Shown piece by piece: positions 1 through 6,761 of a DNA stretch of 7,273 nucleotides. The notes under the pieces are model-generated. The model was not told where the DNA came from, searched no databases, and saw only the letters and a list, made by a program, of their open reading frames with translations. Each line of letters opens with the position of its first letter. Within the stretch, counting starts at the first letter, position 1. Source of the stretch: Deltaproteobacteria bacterium UBA5754 (GTDB lineage Bacteria; Desulfobacterota; Dissulfuribacteria; Dissulfuribacterales; UBA5754); the NCBI GenBank assembly GCA_002419025.1, contig DIFG01000071.1, forward strand, positions 28,604 through 35,876, in the 5' to 3' direction. The position numbers and the translations under genes were made by a program.

Positions 1-106
1 ATGGCTGTGTTGCTCGTCGGTCAAAAACGCTCACATACAGGGAGTAAGCTCCGCTTTTTGACCTCCTCGCGCCTTGCCCTCGAACGAAAATCCTCATTTT
101 TCAAGG
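1..106 (-). repeat. Structured intergenic repeat, copy A (incomplete at window edge)
   Basis: Read on the - strand (106 down to 1), this segment aligns without gaps to positions 591-696 on the + strand, with 88 of 106 bases identical by hand count. It begins with one outer arm (106-85) and contains an inner stem formed by 19-27 (ggtcaaaaa) and 55-63 (tttttgacc). Inside that stem is a short ggag/ctcc hairpin. Comparison with copy B implies that the second outer arm lies in the roughly 27 bases before the window start. It abuts the C-terminal end of the transposase remnant, whose reading frame runs into the repeat. It resembles REP/MITE-like non-coding repeats. The homology to copy B is seen directly; the class name is inference. 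Confidence 0.75.
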
Positions 107-510
107 TTCCCTTTAGATGCGCACAGAAACATAAAAACGCCCGTGCTTCCACCGTTTGAGGTGATTTTCCGAAGGCTGTGACTTGATCGGGCGTAATTCC
201 CAGCACTTCGGCGACTCTGGAGACTGCTTGACTGAAATCATAGCCCAGAGCATAAGATCATACTTTTCCTCAAACCCCTCCCGCCGCTTTGAGAACATTC
301 TCCACGAGGTCGCTGCCTCCCAGAATCCGTTCATCCCCCTTGACCCGGATCCCAGCCTTCCGGAAATATCCCTCATCCACACCACCCTCCGGAACTCTTC
401 AACAGCCACCCATGAGGTCCAGCCGCTTTCCAAGCAAACGCCTTTTCCCACGGAATCCCGGTACCTTCGCCCTTTTCGATGGCATGCGCCCTCCCCGAAA
501 AGTACGGAAG
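107..510 (-). pseudogene. Decayed IS200-like / REP-associated (Y1) transposase, C-terminal part
   Basis: Conceptual translation of the - strand, switching frames, gives in order YRDSVGKGVCL, GKRLDLMGG, AGIRVKGDERILGGSDLVE, FEEKYDL and then LGYDFSQAVSRVAEVLGI followed by VEARAFLCFCAH. From memory this matches the C-terminal region of Y1 transposases of the REP-associated type, where a DERILGSSDFVE segment precedes a DnaA-like helix-turn-helix with an ARSLLCYWA motif. Frames must be switched several times. One of the frames contains TGA stops near 401-399, 272-270 and 260-258. The N-terminal catalytic half (HUH motif and tyrosine) is absent, and the C-terminus runs into repeat copy A at about 106-112. 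The gene is therefore dead. The 510 boundary is approximate because similarity fades there. Family assignment is from recall, not a search. Confidence 0.65.
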
Positions 511-519
511 GTTCCGCCC

Positions 520-550
520 TTGACGCTATGTGAACAAGATACTATATGAT
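520..550 (+). promoter_or_regulatory. Candidate sigma70-type promoter for nrdJ
   Basis: TTGACG at 520-525 could be a -35 element. TATATG at 543-548 (17-base spacer) or TATGAT at 545-550 (19-base spacer) could be the -10. Transcription would start near 556 and leave a leader of about 200 bases containing repeat copy B. An alternative is TTGACC at 550-555 with AAAATA at 574-579. This is the only AT-rich stretch between the transposase remnant and nrdJ. It is a motif match by eye only. Confidence 0.4.
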
Positions 551-585
551 TGACCATTCAGCCATATAACCACAAAATATGGTAT
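539..585 (+). promoter_or_regulatory. Possible pair of NrdR-like boxes upstream of nrdJ
   Basis: NrdR represses ribonucleotide reductase genes from paired 16-bp boxes resembling acaCwATATATwGtgt. Positions 570-585 (ccacaaaatatggtat) match about 12 of 16 positions. Positions 539-554 (atactatatgattgac) match about 9 of 16, with a good left half (aCTATAT) and a poor right half. The two are offset by 31 bp, about three helical turns and the usual spacing of NrdR box pairs. They overlap the candidate promoter and precede a ribonucleotide reductase gene. Against this, the first box is weak, and 562-567/577-582 (ccatat/atatgg) form a separate dyad that could explain the second. Tentative. Confidence 0.33.
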
Positions 586-589
586 GAGG

Positions 590-723
590 CCCTCGAAAAA
601 CGAGGAATTTCGTTCGAGGACAAGGCGCGAAGAGGCTGAAAAGCGGAGTTTACTCCATGTATGTGAGCATTTTCAGCCGATGAGCAACGCGGTCATCGGG
701 CGAAATTCCTCATTTTTCGAGGG
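590..723 (+). repeat. Structured MITE/REP-like repeat, copy B (complete, 134 bp)
   Basis: The outer arms 590-612 and 701-723 are inverted repeats matching at 22 of 23 positions. An inner stem pairs 634-642 (ggctgaaaa) with 670-678 (ttttcagcc). Inside it, 645-656 (ggagtttactcc) can fold into a small hairpin. The whole unit is thus a nested palindrome. Copy A is its inverted, diverged relative. It lies between the candidate nrdJ promoter and the nrdJ start, so it would be transcribed in the leader. No long open frame within it looks like a real protein. No clear target-site duplication was seen at its edges (gagg on the left, tccc on the right). Confidence 0.8.
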
Positions 724-738
724 TCCCGTATGTCCTTC

Positions 739-744
739 GGAGGA
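739..744 (+). promoter_or_regulatory. Ribosome binding site of nrdJ
   Basis: GGAGGA lies 11 bases before the ATG at 756 and 16 bases after the end of repeat copy B. It supports the 756 start. The nearby ATG at 730 is in another frame and has no such site in front of it. Confidence 0.65.
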
Positions 745-755
745 CTGCCCATCCA

Positions 756-3020
756 ATGGCCCCAAAAGACACCTTGCTTCCTGCGACGAATCTCCCCCTC
801 TCCAACAACGCACTTGTGGTACTTGCCCGCCGTTACCTCAAAAAGGACGAGGAAAACCACGTAGCCGAAACCCCGGAAGACATGTTCCGGCGAGTCGCCC
901 GGGCAATCGCCCAGGCCGACGCCCTCTATGACCCGAAAGCAGACATCGGCGCGGTCGAAGAGACCTTCTATGATCTCATGACCTCCTTGAGGTTCATGCC
1001 CAATTCCCCGACCCTCATGAACGCGGGCAGGGAACTCGGCCAGCTCTCGGCCTGCTTCGTCCTTCCGGTCGATGACTCCATCGAAAGCATCTTCGAGGCG
1101 GTGAAGCACACGGCCATGATCCACAAGAGCGGGGGCGGGACCGGGTTCTCTTTCTCGCGGATTCGTCCCGAGGGGGATCGGGTCAAGACCACCCATGGTG
1201 TGGCGAGCGGACCCATCTCCTTCATGACCATCTTCGATGTGGCGACAGAGACCATCAAGCAGGGCGGCACGCGAAGGGGCGCCAACATGGGGATCCTCAG
1301 GGTGGATCATCCGGATATCGAAAAATTCATCACCGCAAAGAAGAGGACCGATCGGCTCAACAACTTCAACATCTCTGTGGCCCTCACCGAGGAGTTCATG
1401 TGGGCCGTTGAGAGGGATGAGGAATTCCCCCTTGTTTCCCCCAGGAGCGGGAAAACCATTCGCACGGTAAAGGCGCGTGAGCTCTTCGATCTCATCGTGG
1501 AATCTGCGTGGGCGAGTGGCGAACCCGGGATCGTCTTCATCGACCGGATCAACCGATCGAACCCCACCCCGCTGTTGGGTCAAATCGAGAGCACCAACCC
1601 CTGCGGCGAACAGCCCCTCCTTCCTTACGAATCCTGCAATCTCGGCTCCATCAACCTGGGCCTCTTCGTTCGGGACGCCCAGATCGACTACCCGGCCCTT
1701 GCCGATACCATCCGTGAAGGGGTCCATTTCCTTGACAACGTGATTGACGTGAACCGATTCCCCCTGGATGAGATCCGGGAGATGACCCAAAAGACCAGAA
1801 AGATCGGACTCGGCGTCATGGGATTCGCGGACATGCTCATCCGTCTTGGCGTGCCCTATAACTCGGACCGCGCCATTGCCCTCTCGGAGGAGGTCATGGC
1901 CTTCATCGACCGGGAATCCAAAAAGGCCTCCGCCGATCTTGCAAGGACCCGGGGGAATTTCCCCGCCTATGCGGGAAGCGTCCATGACCGGCCTGAGACA
2001 CCGTTCATGCGAAACGCCACCACCACGACCATCGCACCCACCGGGACCATCAGCATCATCGCCGGGGCATCGAGCGGCATCGAGCCCCTCTTCGCCGTGA
2101 GCTACATACGCCGCGTCCTCGACGGCACGGAGCTTGTCGAGGCCCACCCCCTCTTTGTCCAGGCCATGAAGGAACGTGGGCTTTATTCCGATTCCCTCAT
2201 GGCACGGATCGCTGAGAAGGGATCTGTAGCCACGTTCGACGAGGTCCCTGAGGATCTAAAAAGGATCTTTGTCACAGCCATGGACATCACGCCAGACGCC
2301 CACATCGCTATCCAGGCGGCCTTTCAGAGGAACACGGACAACGCGGTCTCAAAGACCGTGAATTTCCCTGAGGAGGCATCGCGGGACGACATTCGAAAGG
2401 CCTATCTCCTCGCCTGGCATCAGGGCCTCAAAGGAATCACCATCTACCGGTACGGGAGCCGGCCCATCCAGGTCCTGAACTTAAAGAAGGAGAAAAAGAA
2501 AGAGGAGAAGGCTTCGCCAGCGCCCATGACCGTGCAGCCGACCGCATCTGGTCTAAATTTGGGTACGAACGGCAAGATCATCCCACGGCCCCGCCCGGCA
2601 CGCACCCGCGGCATCACCGAGCGGATGAGAACCGGATGCGGAAATCTTTATGTCACAGTCAACTGGGACGATCAGGACATCTGCGAGGTCTTTGCCCAGA
2701 TGGGAAAGGCAGGGGGTTGCGCTGCGTGCCAGATCGAGGCGGAGACACGCCTCATTTCCCTCGCCCTTCGGGCCGGCGTAAGCGCCAAGGCGATCGTGAA
2801 ACAGCTCGCCGGGATCCGCTGCCCGTCACCGGTCTGGTACGAGGGGATCCAGATCCTCTCCTGCCCGGACGCCGTGGCCAAGGTCCTCGGCAACCTCGCC
2901 CAGATAAGGATCGAGAAGGAACTCCCGGCCCAGGTCACCTGCCCCGAGTGCGGGGCCATGCTCGAACCGGAGGGAGGCTGCATGGTCTGCCGTTCCTGCG
3001 GGTTCTCCAAGTGCGACTGA
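756..3020 (+). CDS. nrdJ: Adenosylcobalamin-dependent (class II) ribonucleoside-diphosphate reductase
   Basis: This cytoplasmic enzyme of 754 residues reduces ribonucleotides to deoxyribonucleotides, using adenosylcobalamin to generate a thiyl radical, so it works with or without oxygen. The N-terminal segment (about 12-60) is followed by the catalytic ten-stranded barrel. Visible residues are C100 (first redox cysteine, in SACFVLP), the GGGTGFSFSRIRP region (127-138), N281/C283/E285 in NPCGE (C283 the radical cysteine), C294 (redox partner, 11 residues on, as in Thermotoga NrdJ) and the PTGTIS loop (428-433). After a lysine/glutamate-rich linker (577-586) comes a TSCPD domain (about 618-700, with C628, C643, C655, C658). 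The end is a C-terminal zinc ribbon (C729/C732 and C745/C748) plus a final cysteine C753 that may act in disulfide exchange. Length and domain order are normal for the family. The start is set by the upstream GGAGGA. Possible NrdR control lies upstream; no cobalamin riboswitch was recognised. Confidence 0.96.
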   Translation: MAPKDTLLPATNLPLSNNALVVLARRYLKKDEENHVAETPEDMFRRVARAIAQADALYDPKADIGAVEETFYDLMTSLRFMPNSPTLMNAGRELGQLSACFVLPVDDSIESIFEAVKHTAMIHKSGGGTGFSFSRIRPEGDRVKTTHGVASGPISFMTIFDVATETIKQGGTRRGANMGILRVDHPDIEKFITAKKRTDRLNNFNISVALTEEFMWAVERDEEFPLVSPRSGKTIRTVKARELFDLIVESAWASGEPGIVFIDRINRSNPTPLLGQIESTNPCGEQPLLPYESCNLGSINLGLFVRDAQIDYPALADTIREGVHFLDNVIDVNRFPLDEIREMTQKTRKIGLGVMGFADMLIRLGVPYNSDRAIALSEEVMAFIDRESKKASADLARTRGNFPAYAGSVHDRPETPFMRNATTTTIAPTGTISIIAGASSGIEPLFAVSYIRRVLDGTELVEAHPLFVQAMKERGLYSDSLMARIAEKGSVATFDEVPEDLKRIFVTAMDITPDAHIAIQAAFQRNTDNAVSKTVNFPEEASRDDIRKAYLLAWHQGLKGITIYRYGSRPIQVLNLKKEKKKEEKASPAPMTVQPTASGLNLGTNGKIIPRPRPARTRGITERMRTGCGNLYVTVNWDDQDICEVFAQMGKAGGCAACQIEAETRLISLALRAGVSAKAIVKQLAGIRCPSPVWYEGIQILSCPDAVAKVLGNLAQIRIEKELPAQVTCPECGAMLEPEGGCMVCRSCGFSKCD

Positions 3021-3053
3021 GGAAATCGGAGGCCGGACAAAAGGCCCCCTTTG

Positions 3054-3081
3054 CTGATAACTGATAACTGATAGCTGATAA
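3054..3081. repeat. Heptanucleotide tandem repeat, four units
   Basis: Four consecutive 7-mers occur here: CTGATAA, CTGATAA, CTGATAG, CTGATAA. They end three bases before the GTG start of comEC. They occupy the spot where a ribosome binding site would be expected and supply an in-frame TAA (3079-3081) just upstream of that start. Read on the other strand, the unit gives the SYQLSVIS-type peptide seen in spurious gene predictions, so it should not be taken as coding. Confidence 0.85.
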
Positions 3082-3084
3082 CTG

Positions 3085-5586
3085 GTGTTACGCCCTCTGT
3101 CGCGCCTTTGTGCTGGTCTTGCAAAAGCTGGGGTCCTTCCGGTCCTCGTCATCCCCTTCGGGGCCGGAATCTGGATGGAACTCGTGGGACCAGCGGATAT
3201 CCCCCTGCTTCCGGCCACGGTGGCCCTGTTCGTCGGGCTGGCCATACTGGCGGCGTCAGCCGTCCTTCGGGCACGATGGGCCATGACAGGATGGATCTCC
3301 ATCCTTGTGGGAATCTGGTGCGTGTTTTTTTTGGGATATATCCACGCCGCCATCTCGGATCTGGCGATCGAAAAGAAATCCGCGCACATCCTCGAACTGG
3401 CACGGAGTGGAGGGAAACAGGTATTGACCGGTGTCGTGATTCGGGCCCCGGTCCCCACGGAGGACGGCACGCGTGCCGTCATTTCCCTGTACGCCCTCCA
3501 CACCCCGGTCGGGGATGAACAGATCCAGGGGCGCATCAGCCTCGTCCTTTCCGGGGTCCTCCCACGGGATGTGGCCCCAGGAGATCTGATCCGGTTCGAG
3601 GCCAAGCTCCGGCCGGTACGAAACTACCGGACACCAGGGGTCTTCGACATGGAGTCGTGGTGGAAGGCGCGCGGGGTCATGGTCTCCGGGCGGGCCACCT
3701 CCCTGTCGCGCCTGGACTTCCTCGGACATCTCACCTCCTCCCCAGACCTTCCCGCATGGCGATACCTCCTCGAATCCGCCCGCCACAGGCTCCTCACGGC
3801 CCTTTGCAGCCCCATGCAGGACCACGAATTCGCCGGAATCGCCGCCGCCCTCCTCACAGGGGAAAAGTCATGGATCAGCGCGCAGACTCGGGAGACCTTC
3901 TCCCGCACCGGAACAAGCCACCTCCTCGCGGTCTCGGGTCTTCACATGGCCCTCGTCTCCCTTCTTGCAGGAGGCGGGGTTTACTTTCTCCTTCTCCGAT
4001 CCAGCCGCCTTCTTCTTTACCTCAATGCACGGAAGATCTCTGTTTCCATAGCCACGATAGCGGCCTTCCTCTACGCAGGGCTTGCCGGATTCTCACCGTC
4101 CGCGGTCCGGGCCTTTTTGATGATCGCCGCTTTCTGCACCGCTTTCCTTGTGGACCGCCCACAGAATCCCTTCAACACACTGGCCATTGCGGCATTTCTG
4201 ATCCTGGCCTTTGAACCCCGCGATCTCACGAGCCTTTCCTTTCAGCTCTCGTTTGCGGCCGTCTTTTTCCTTATCCTTTTCTTCCGCAACCGGTCCGCCC
4301 AAACGCGTGGAGATCCCCTTACGTGGACGAGGCGTGTCCTCGACCACCTGAAGGACCTCGCAACCGTCACCATTGTGGCATCCCTTGCCACCGCCCCCTT
4401 GATCGCCCTCCATTTTCCCAGGCTTTCCCTTGCGGCCATCCCAGCCAACCTCGTCCTCGTCCCCCTCGCGACATTTCTCCTCATGCCCCTTCTCCTCCTC
4501 GGGGCCATCCTCTTCTTCCTTGTAGGCCCTGGGGCTGGAGCCATTCTCTGGAACGCTGCCGCATGGATCTTTTCTCCCGTCATCCCTGCCATGGAAATCG
4601 TTTCCGCCTGGAGGTGGGCCGCCCCTCCCGTCCCCCGTCCAGATTGCGCCACCCTTCTCCTCCTCTACGGGGTCCTGGTATATGCGGCCATCCTGCCAGA
4701 GGATATGCGCAAAACGAAAGCCGCCCTCATCGCCATCTTTTTTCTTCTCTTAGCCCATCCCGTGCAGGGCTGGTTGTGGAAAATCGGCCCGAAAGAGACC
4801 CGTCTCCACGTCCTCGACGTAGGCCAGGGAACGGCCCAGGTGGTGGAGTTTCCCGACGGCAGCGCCCTGGTCATGGACGGAGGCGGAGGATCGAACCCCG
4901 AATTCGACATCGGAGAGCGGATCGTGGCCCCGTTTCTCCGGTCCCTCGGAATCAGAAAGATCTGGGCCGTGGCAGCATCTCATCCGGAGAGGGACCACAT
5001 CGGAGGTCTTCCCGCCCTTCTCGCCATGTTCTCTGTGGATGAATTCTGGAGAAACTCCGACACGTCTCAGACTCACGATTGGAAGAGACTCGAGGAAAAC
5101 CGCATTCGTAACGAAATCCCCGAGAGGGTCTTCACGAAAAGGACGAGAATCGAACACGCGGGTGTCACGATCGAGATCTGGCCTCCTGATGGGTGTTCGG
5201 GGCTTGGCAGCCTGAACGCCCGCTCCCTCGTCCTGGTCATCGAGACCGGCGGCCGAAGGATGCTTCTTGCAGGAGACATTGACACAGCCCGCGAGGCGTG
5301 TCTTGTGGATGCGGACATTGGAGACATGGACGTGGTCGTCGTCCCCCATCACGGAAGCCGGACGTCGAGTTCTTCGGTATTTCTGCACGAAATCCTGCCT
5401 GAGATCGCCATCGTACCTGTGGGATACCGAAATCCCTTCCGCTTGCCCAATGACGAGGTTATGAAAAGGTATGAAGGGCTGGGCTGCGCGCTTTACCGCA
5501 CCGACCAGGACGGGACGGTGACGATCACCATCTCGGACGGGTCGCTCGACGTCTCCACATATACGCCAGGAGATAAGGATCCCTGA
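3085..5586 (+). CDS. comEC: ComEC/Rec2-family DNA uptake channel protein
   Basis: This inner-membrane protein of 833 residues carries single-stranded DNA across the membrane in natural transformation. Three hydrophobic segments (about 16-31, 39-61, 67-90) lead into a DUF4131/OB-like region (about 100-205). The Competence domain (about 248-515) has many membrane helices and the hallmark LAVSGLHMALVS (281-292). After more hydrophobic segments (522-537, 545-557) comes a metallo-beta-lactamase-fold domain (about 572-790). This contains LDVGQG (577-582), SHPERDHIGG (632-641), AGDID (729-733) and VPHHGS (753-758), consistent with the full three-domain form. The GTG at 3085 is the earliest usable common start, because an in-frame TAA ends at 3081. 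It keeps the first membrane segment whole but has no visible Shine-Dalgarno. The next ATG, at 3175 (residue 31), would delete that segment. The gene follows nrdJ by 64 bases with no convincing terminator and overlaps the next gene by one base. Function in transformation is known for the family, not shown here. Confidence 0.93.
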   Translation: MLRPLSRLCAGLAKAGVLPVLVIPFGAGIWMELVGPADIPLLPATVALFVGLAILAASAVLRARWAMTGWISILVGIWCVFFLGYIHAAISDLAIEKKSAHILELARSGGKQVLTGVVIRAPVPTEDGTRAVISLYALHTPVGDEQIQGRISLVLSGVLPRDVAPGDLIRFEAKLRPVRNYRTPGVFDMESWWKARGVMVSGRATSLSRLDFLGHLTSSPDLPAWRYLLESARHRLLTALCSPMQDHEFAGIAAALLTGEKSWISAQTRETFSRTGTSHLLAVSGLHMALVSLLAGGGVYFLLLRSSRLLLYLNARKISVSIATIAAFLYAGLAGFSPSAVRAFLMIAAFCTAFLVDRPQNPFNTLAIAAFLILAFEPRDLTSLSFQLSFAAVFFLILFFRNRSAQTRGDPLTWTRRVLDHLKDLATVTIVASLATAPLIALHFPRLSLAAIPANLVLVPLATFLLMPLLLLGAILFFLVGPGAGAILWNAAAWIFSPVIPAMEIVSAWRWAAPPVPRPDCATLLLLYGVLVYAAILPEDMRKTKAALIAIFFLLLAHPVQGWLWKIGPKETRLHVLDVGQGTAQVVEFPDGSALVMDGGGGSNPEFDIGERIVAPFLRSLGIRKIWAVAASHPERDHIGGLPALLAMFSVDEFWRNSDTSQTHDWKRLEENRIRNEIPERVFTKRTRIEHAGVTIEIWPPDGCSGLGSLNARSLVLVIETGGRRMLLAGDIDTAREACLVDADIGDMDVVVVPHHGSRTSSSSVFLHEILPEIAIVPVGYRNPFRLPNDEVMKRYEGLGCALYRTDQDGTVTITISDGSLDVSTYTPGDKDP
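5575..5580 (+). promoter_or_regulatory. Ribosome binding site of the CDF transporter gene, inside the end of comEC
   Basis: AAGGAT lies five bases before the ATG at 5586. A second purine run, AGGAG, is at 5568-5572. The site is within the last codons of comEC, and the stop and start share one base (TGATG). This suggests translational coupling. Confidence 0.6.
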
Positions 5587-6761
5587 TGCTCACACACGTC
5601 AAACACGACACGACGCTTCTCTCACAGGCGCGCAGAAGGGCGATCCTCTCCCTTGTGATCCACCTCGTCCTCGCCCTTACCAAAGGGATCGCCGGGTGGG
5701 CGGCCGGAAGCACGGCCCTCCTGAGCGACGCAGTCAACTCCACCGCCGATGTCTTCACCTCGCTGACTGCCCTCTTCGGGCTCTGGATCGCAGGAAAGGA
5801 ACACCCTTCATTCCCCTACGGGCTTTACAAGGCCGAGACCCTCGCGACCCTCGTCATCTCCGCCTCCATCATGATCGTAGCATACGAGATCGTCAAAAAC
5901 GCCTTTCTCCACGGGGCCTCGGTCCCGGACGTCTCCATCGGGATCCCGGTGGCCCTCGGGCTCCTGCTAGTCACCCTCCTCTTTGGCCTCCATCAGCTCA
6001 GGGCGGGCCGCAGACTCAATTCCCCTGCCATCGTCGCTGATGCCAAGGACTATCTTTCGGACAGTCTCGCCACCGGCGTCGTGCTTGCAGGATTCATTGG
6101 CACCGGCCTGGGACTCGATCTGGAACGTCCCGCCGCTGTCATAGTCGGGATCTTTGTCCTGAGGACAGGAGGCGGACTCTTCGTCTCCGCGGTCCGGGAT
6201 CTCCTCGACGCCTCCATCGACAGGGAAACGGAACGCGAGATCATCGGCTTTGTCGAGGCCCATCCCCGTGTGATGAAAGTGGAAAGGCTCATGAGCCGGA
6301 CCGCCGGTGCCCGTTATATAGTGGATATCGACGTCATTCTCCGGACCCCATCCCATCAGATCGCGGATCAGGTGGCGGACTCCCTCGAGCAAGAGATCGT
6401 AACGCGCTTCCCCTTTGTCATCATGGCTCGGGTGCGGCCCCACTATGCGCACACGGGTCAGAAGCGGCGCATCACTCCGGTCGCCTCTCCTGAAGGCGGA
6501 CGGGCCGGGCATTTTGCGCGTGCCCCGTGGTTTCTCGTGGAGACGATCGACGAAAAGGGAGAGGTCATTCGTGGGGAATACATCAAAAATCCCCACGCGG
6601 AAGAGGAACGAAAAAAAGGGTATCTCGTAGGCACCTGGCTTCTCGGTCTCAAACCTGATCAGGTCGTGGCCGAAGAGGGACGCGAGGGAACAGCGGTCGC
6701 ACTTCTCAGGGAGGCAGGGGTGGAGATCCTCCCAACTGATGAGGAAAAGGGACTCTCTTAG
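5586..6761 (+). CDS. Cation diffusion facilitator transporter fused to a C-terminal NifX/NafY-like domain
   Basis: This is an inner-membrane divalent-metal/proton antiporter of the CDF family, 391 residues long. Six membrane helices are predicted by eye (about 17-38, 42-68, 84-105, 117-136, 157-176, 182-202). Metal-site motifs are N51xxxD55 in helix 2 (with D48 nearby) and D155xxxD159 in helix 5. The cytoplasmic dimerisation domain is about 205-288. A typical bacterial CDF of this type ends near there. This one continues for about 100 residues (roughly 296-388) with HFARAPWFLVETID, NPHAEEERKKG and a final AVALLREAGVEI, matching from recall the dinitrogenase iron-molybdenum cofactor (Nitro_FeMo-Co, NifX/NafY) fold. 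The asparagine in place of the histidine/aspartate of zinc exporters, and the DxxxD in helix 5, point away from the classical zinc subgroup, perhaps to iron or manganese. The substrate cannot be fixed from sequence. It is translationally coupled to comEC. Confidence 0.9.
   Translation: MLTHVKHDTTLLSQARRRAILSLVIHLVLALTKGIAGWAAGSTALLSDAVNSTADVFTSLTALFGLWIAGKEHPSFPYGLYKAETLATLVISASIMIVAYEIVKNAFLHGASVPDVSIGIPVALGLLLVTLLFGLHQLRAGRRLNSPAIVADAKDYLSDSLATGVVLAGFIGTGLGLDLERPAAVIVGIFVLRTGGGLFVSAVRDLLDASIDRETEREIIGFVEAHPRVMKVERLMSRTAGARYIVDIDVILRTPSHQIADQVADSLEQEIVTRFPFVIMARVRPHYAHTGQKRRITPVASPEGGRAGHFARAPWFLVETIDEKGEVIRGEYIKNPHAEEERKKGYLVGTWLLGLKPDQVVAEEGREGTAVALLREAGVEILPTDEEKGLS

Noticed and set aside
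677..699. Alternative 7-bp hairpin ccgatga / tcatcgg inside repeat copy B
   Set aside because: At the equivalent positions copy A breaks at least two of the pairs (A-C and C-A mismatches), whereas the inner stem 634-642/670-678 is preserved by covariation, so this hairpin is probably accidental.
556..755. Cobalamin riboswitch in the nrdJ leader
   Set aside because: Expected for some B12-dependent reductases, but no B12-box-like sequence was seen and the leader is mostly taken up by repeat copy B.
584..931. Open frame of 115 residues across repeat copy B and the start of nrdJ (+ strand)
   Set aside because: It runs through a non-coding palindromic repeat and then overlaps the well-supported nrdJ frame; the peptide resembles no family I recognise.
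693..2147. Long - strand open frame (484 residues) opposite nrdJ
   Set aside because: It is a shadow of the GC-rich nrdJ coding strand; the peptide is rich in G, D, H and R with no domain, while nrdJ has a complete set of catalytic motifs.
3025..3050. Possible terminator after nrdJ (ggcc ... ggcccc followed by ttt)
   Set aside because: The stem is only about four to five pairs with a mismatch and the T-run is three bases, too weak to call.
2826..3605. - strand open frame of 259 residues spanning the nrdJ end and comEC start
   Set aside because: It crosses the heptamer array, giving the SYQLSVIS-type peptide typical of spurious predictions, and lies opposite two real genes.
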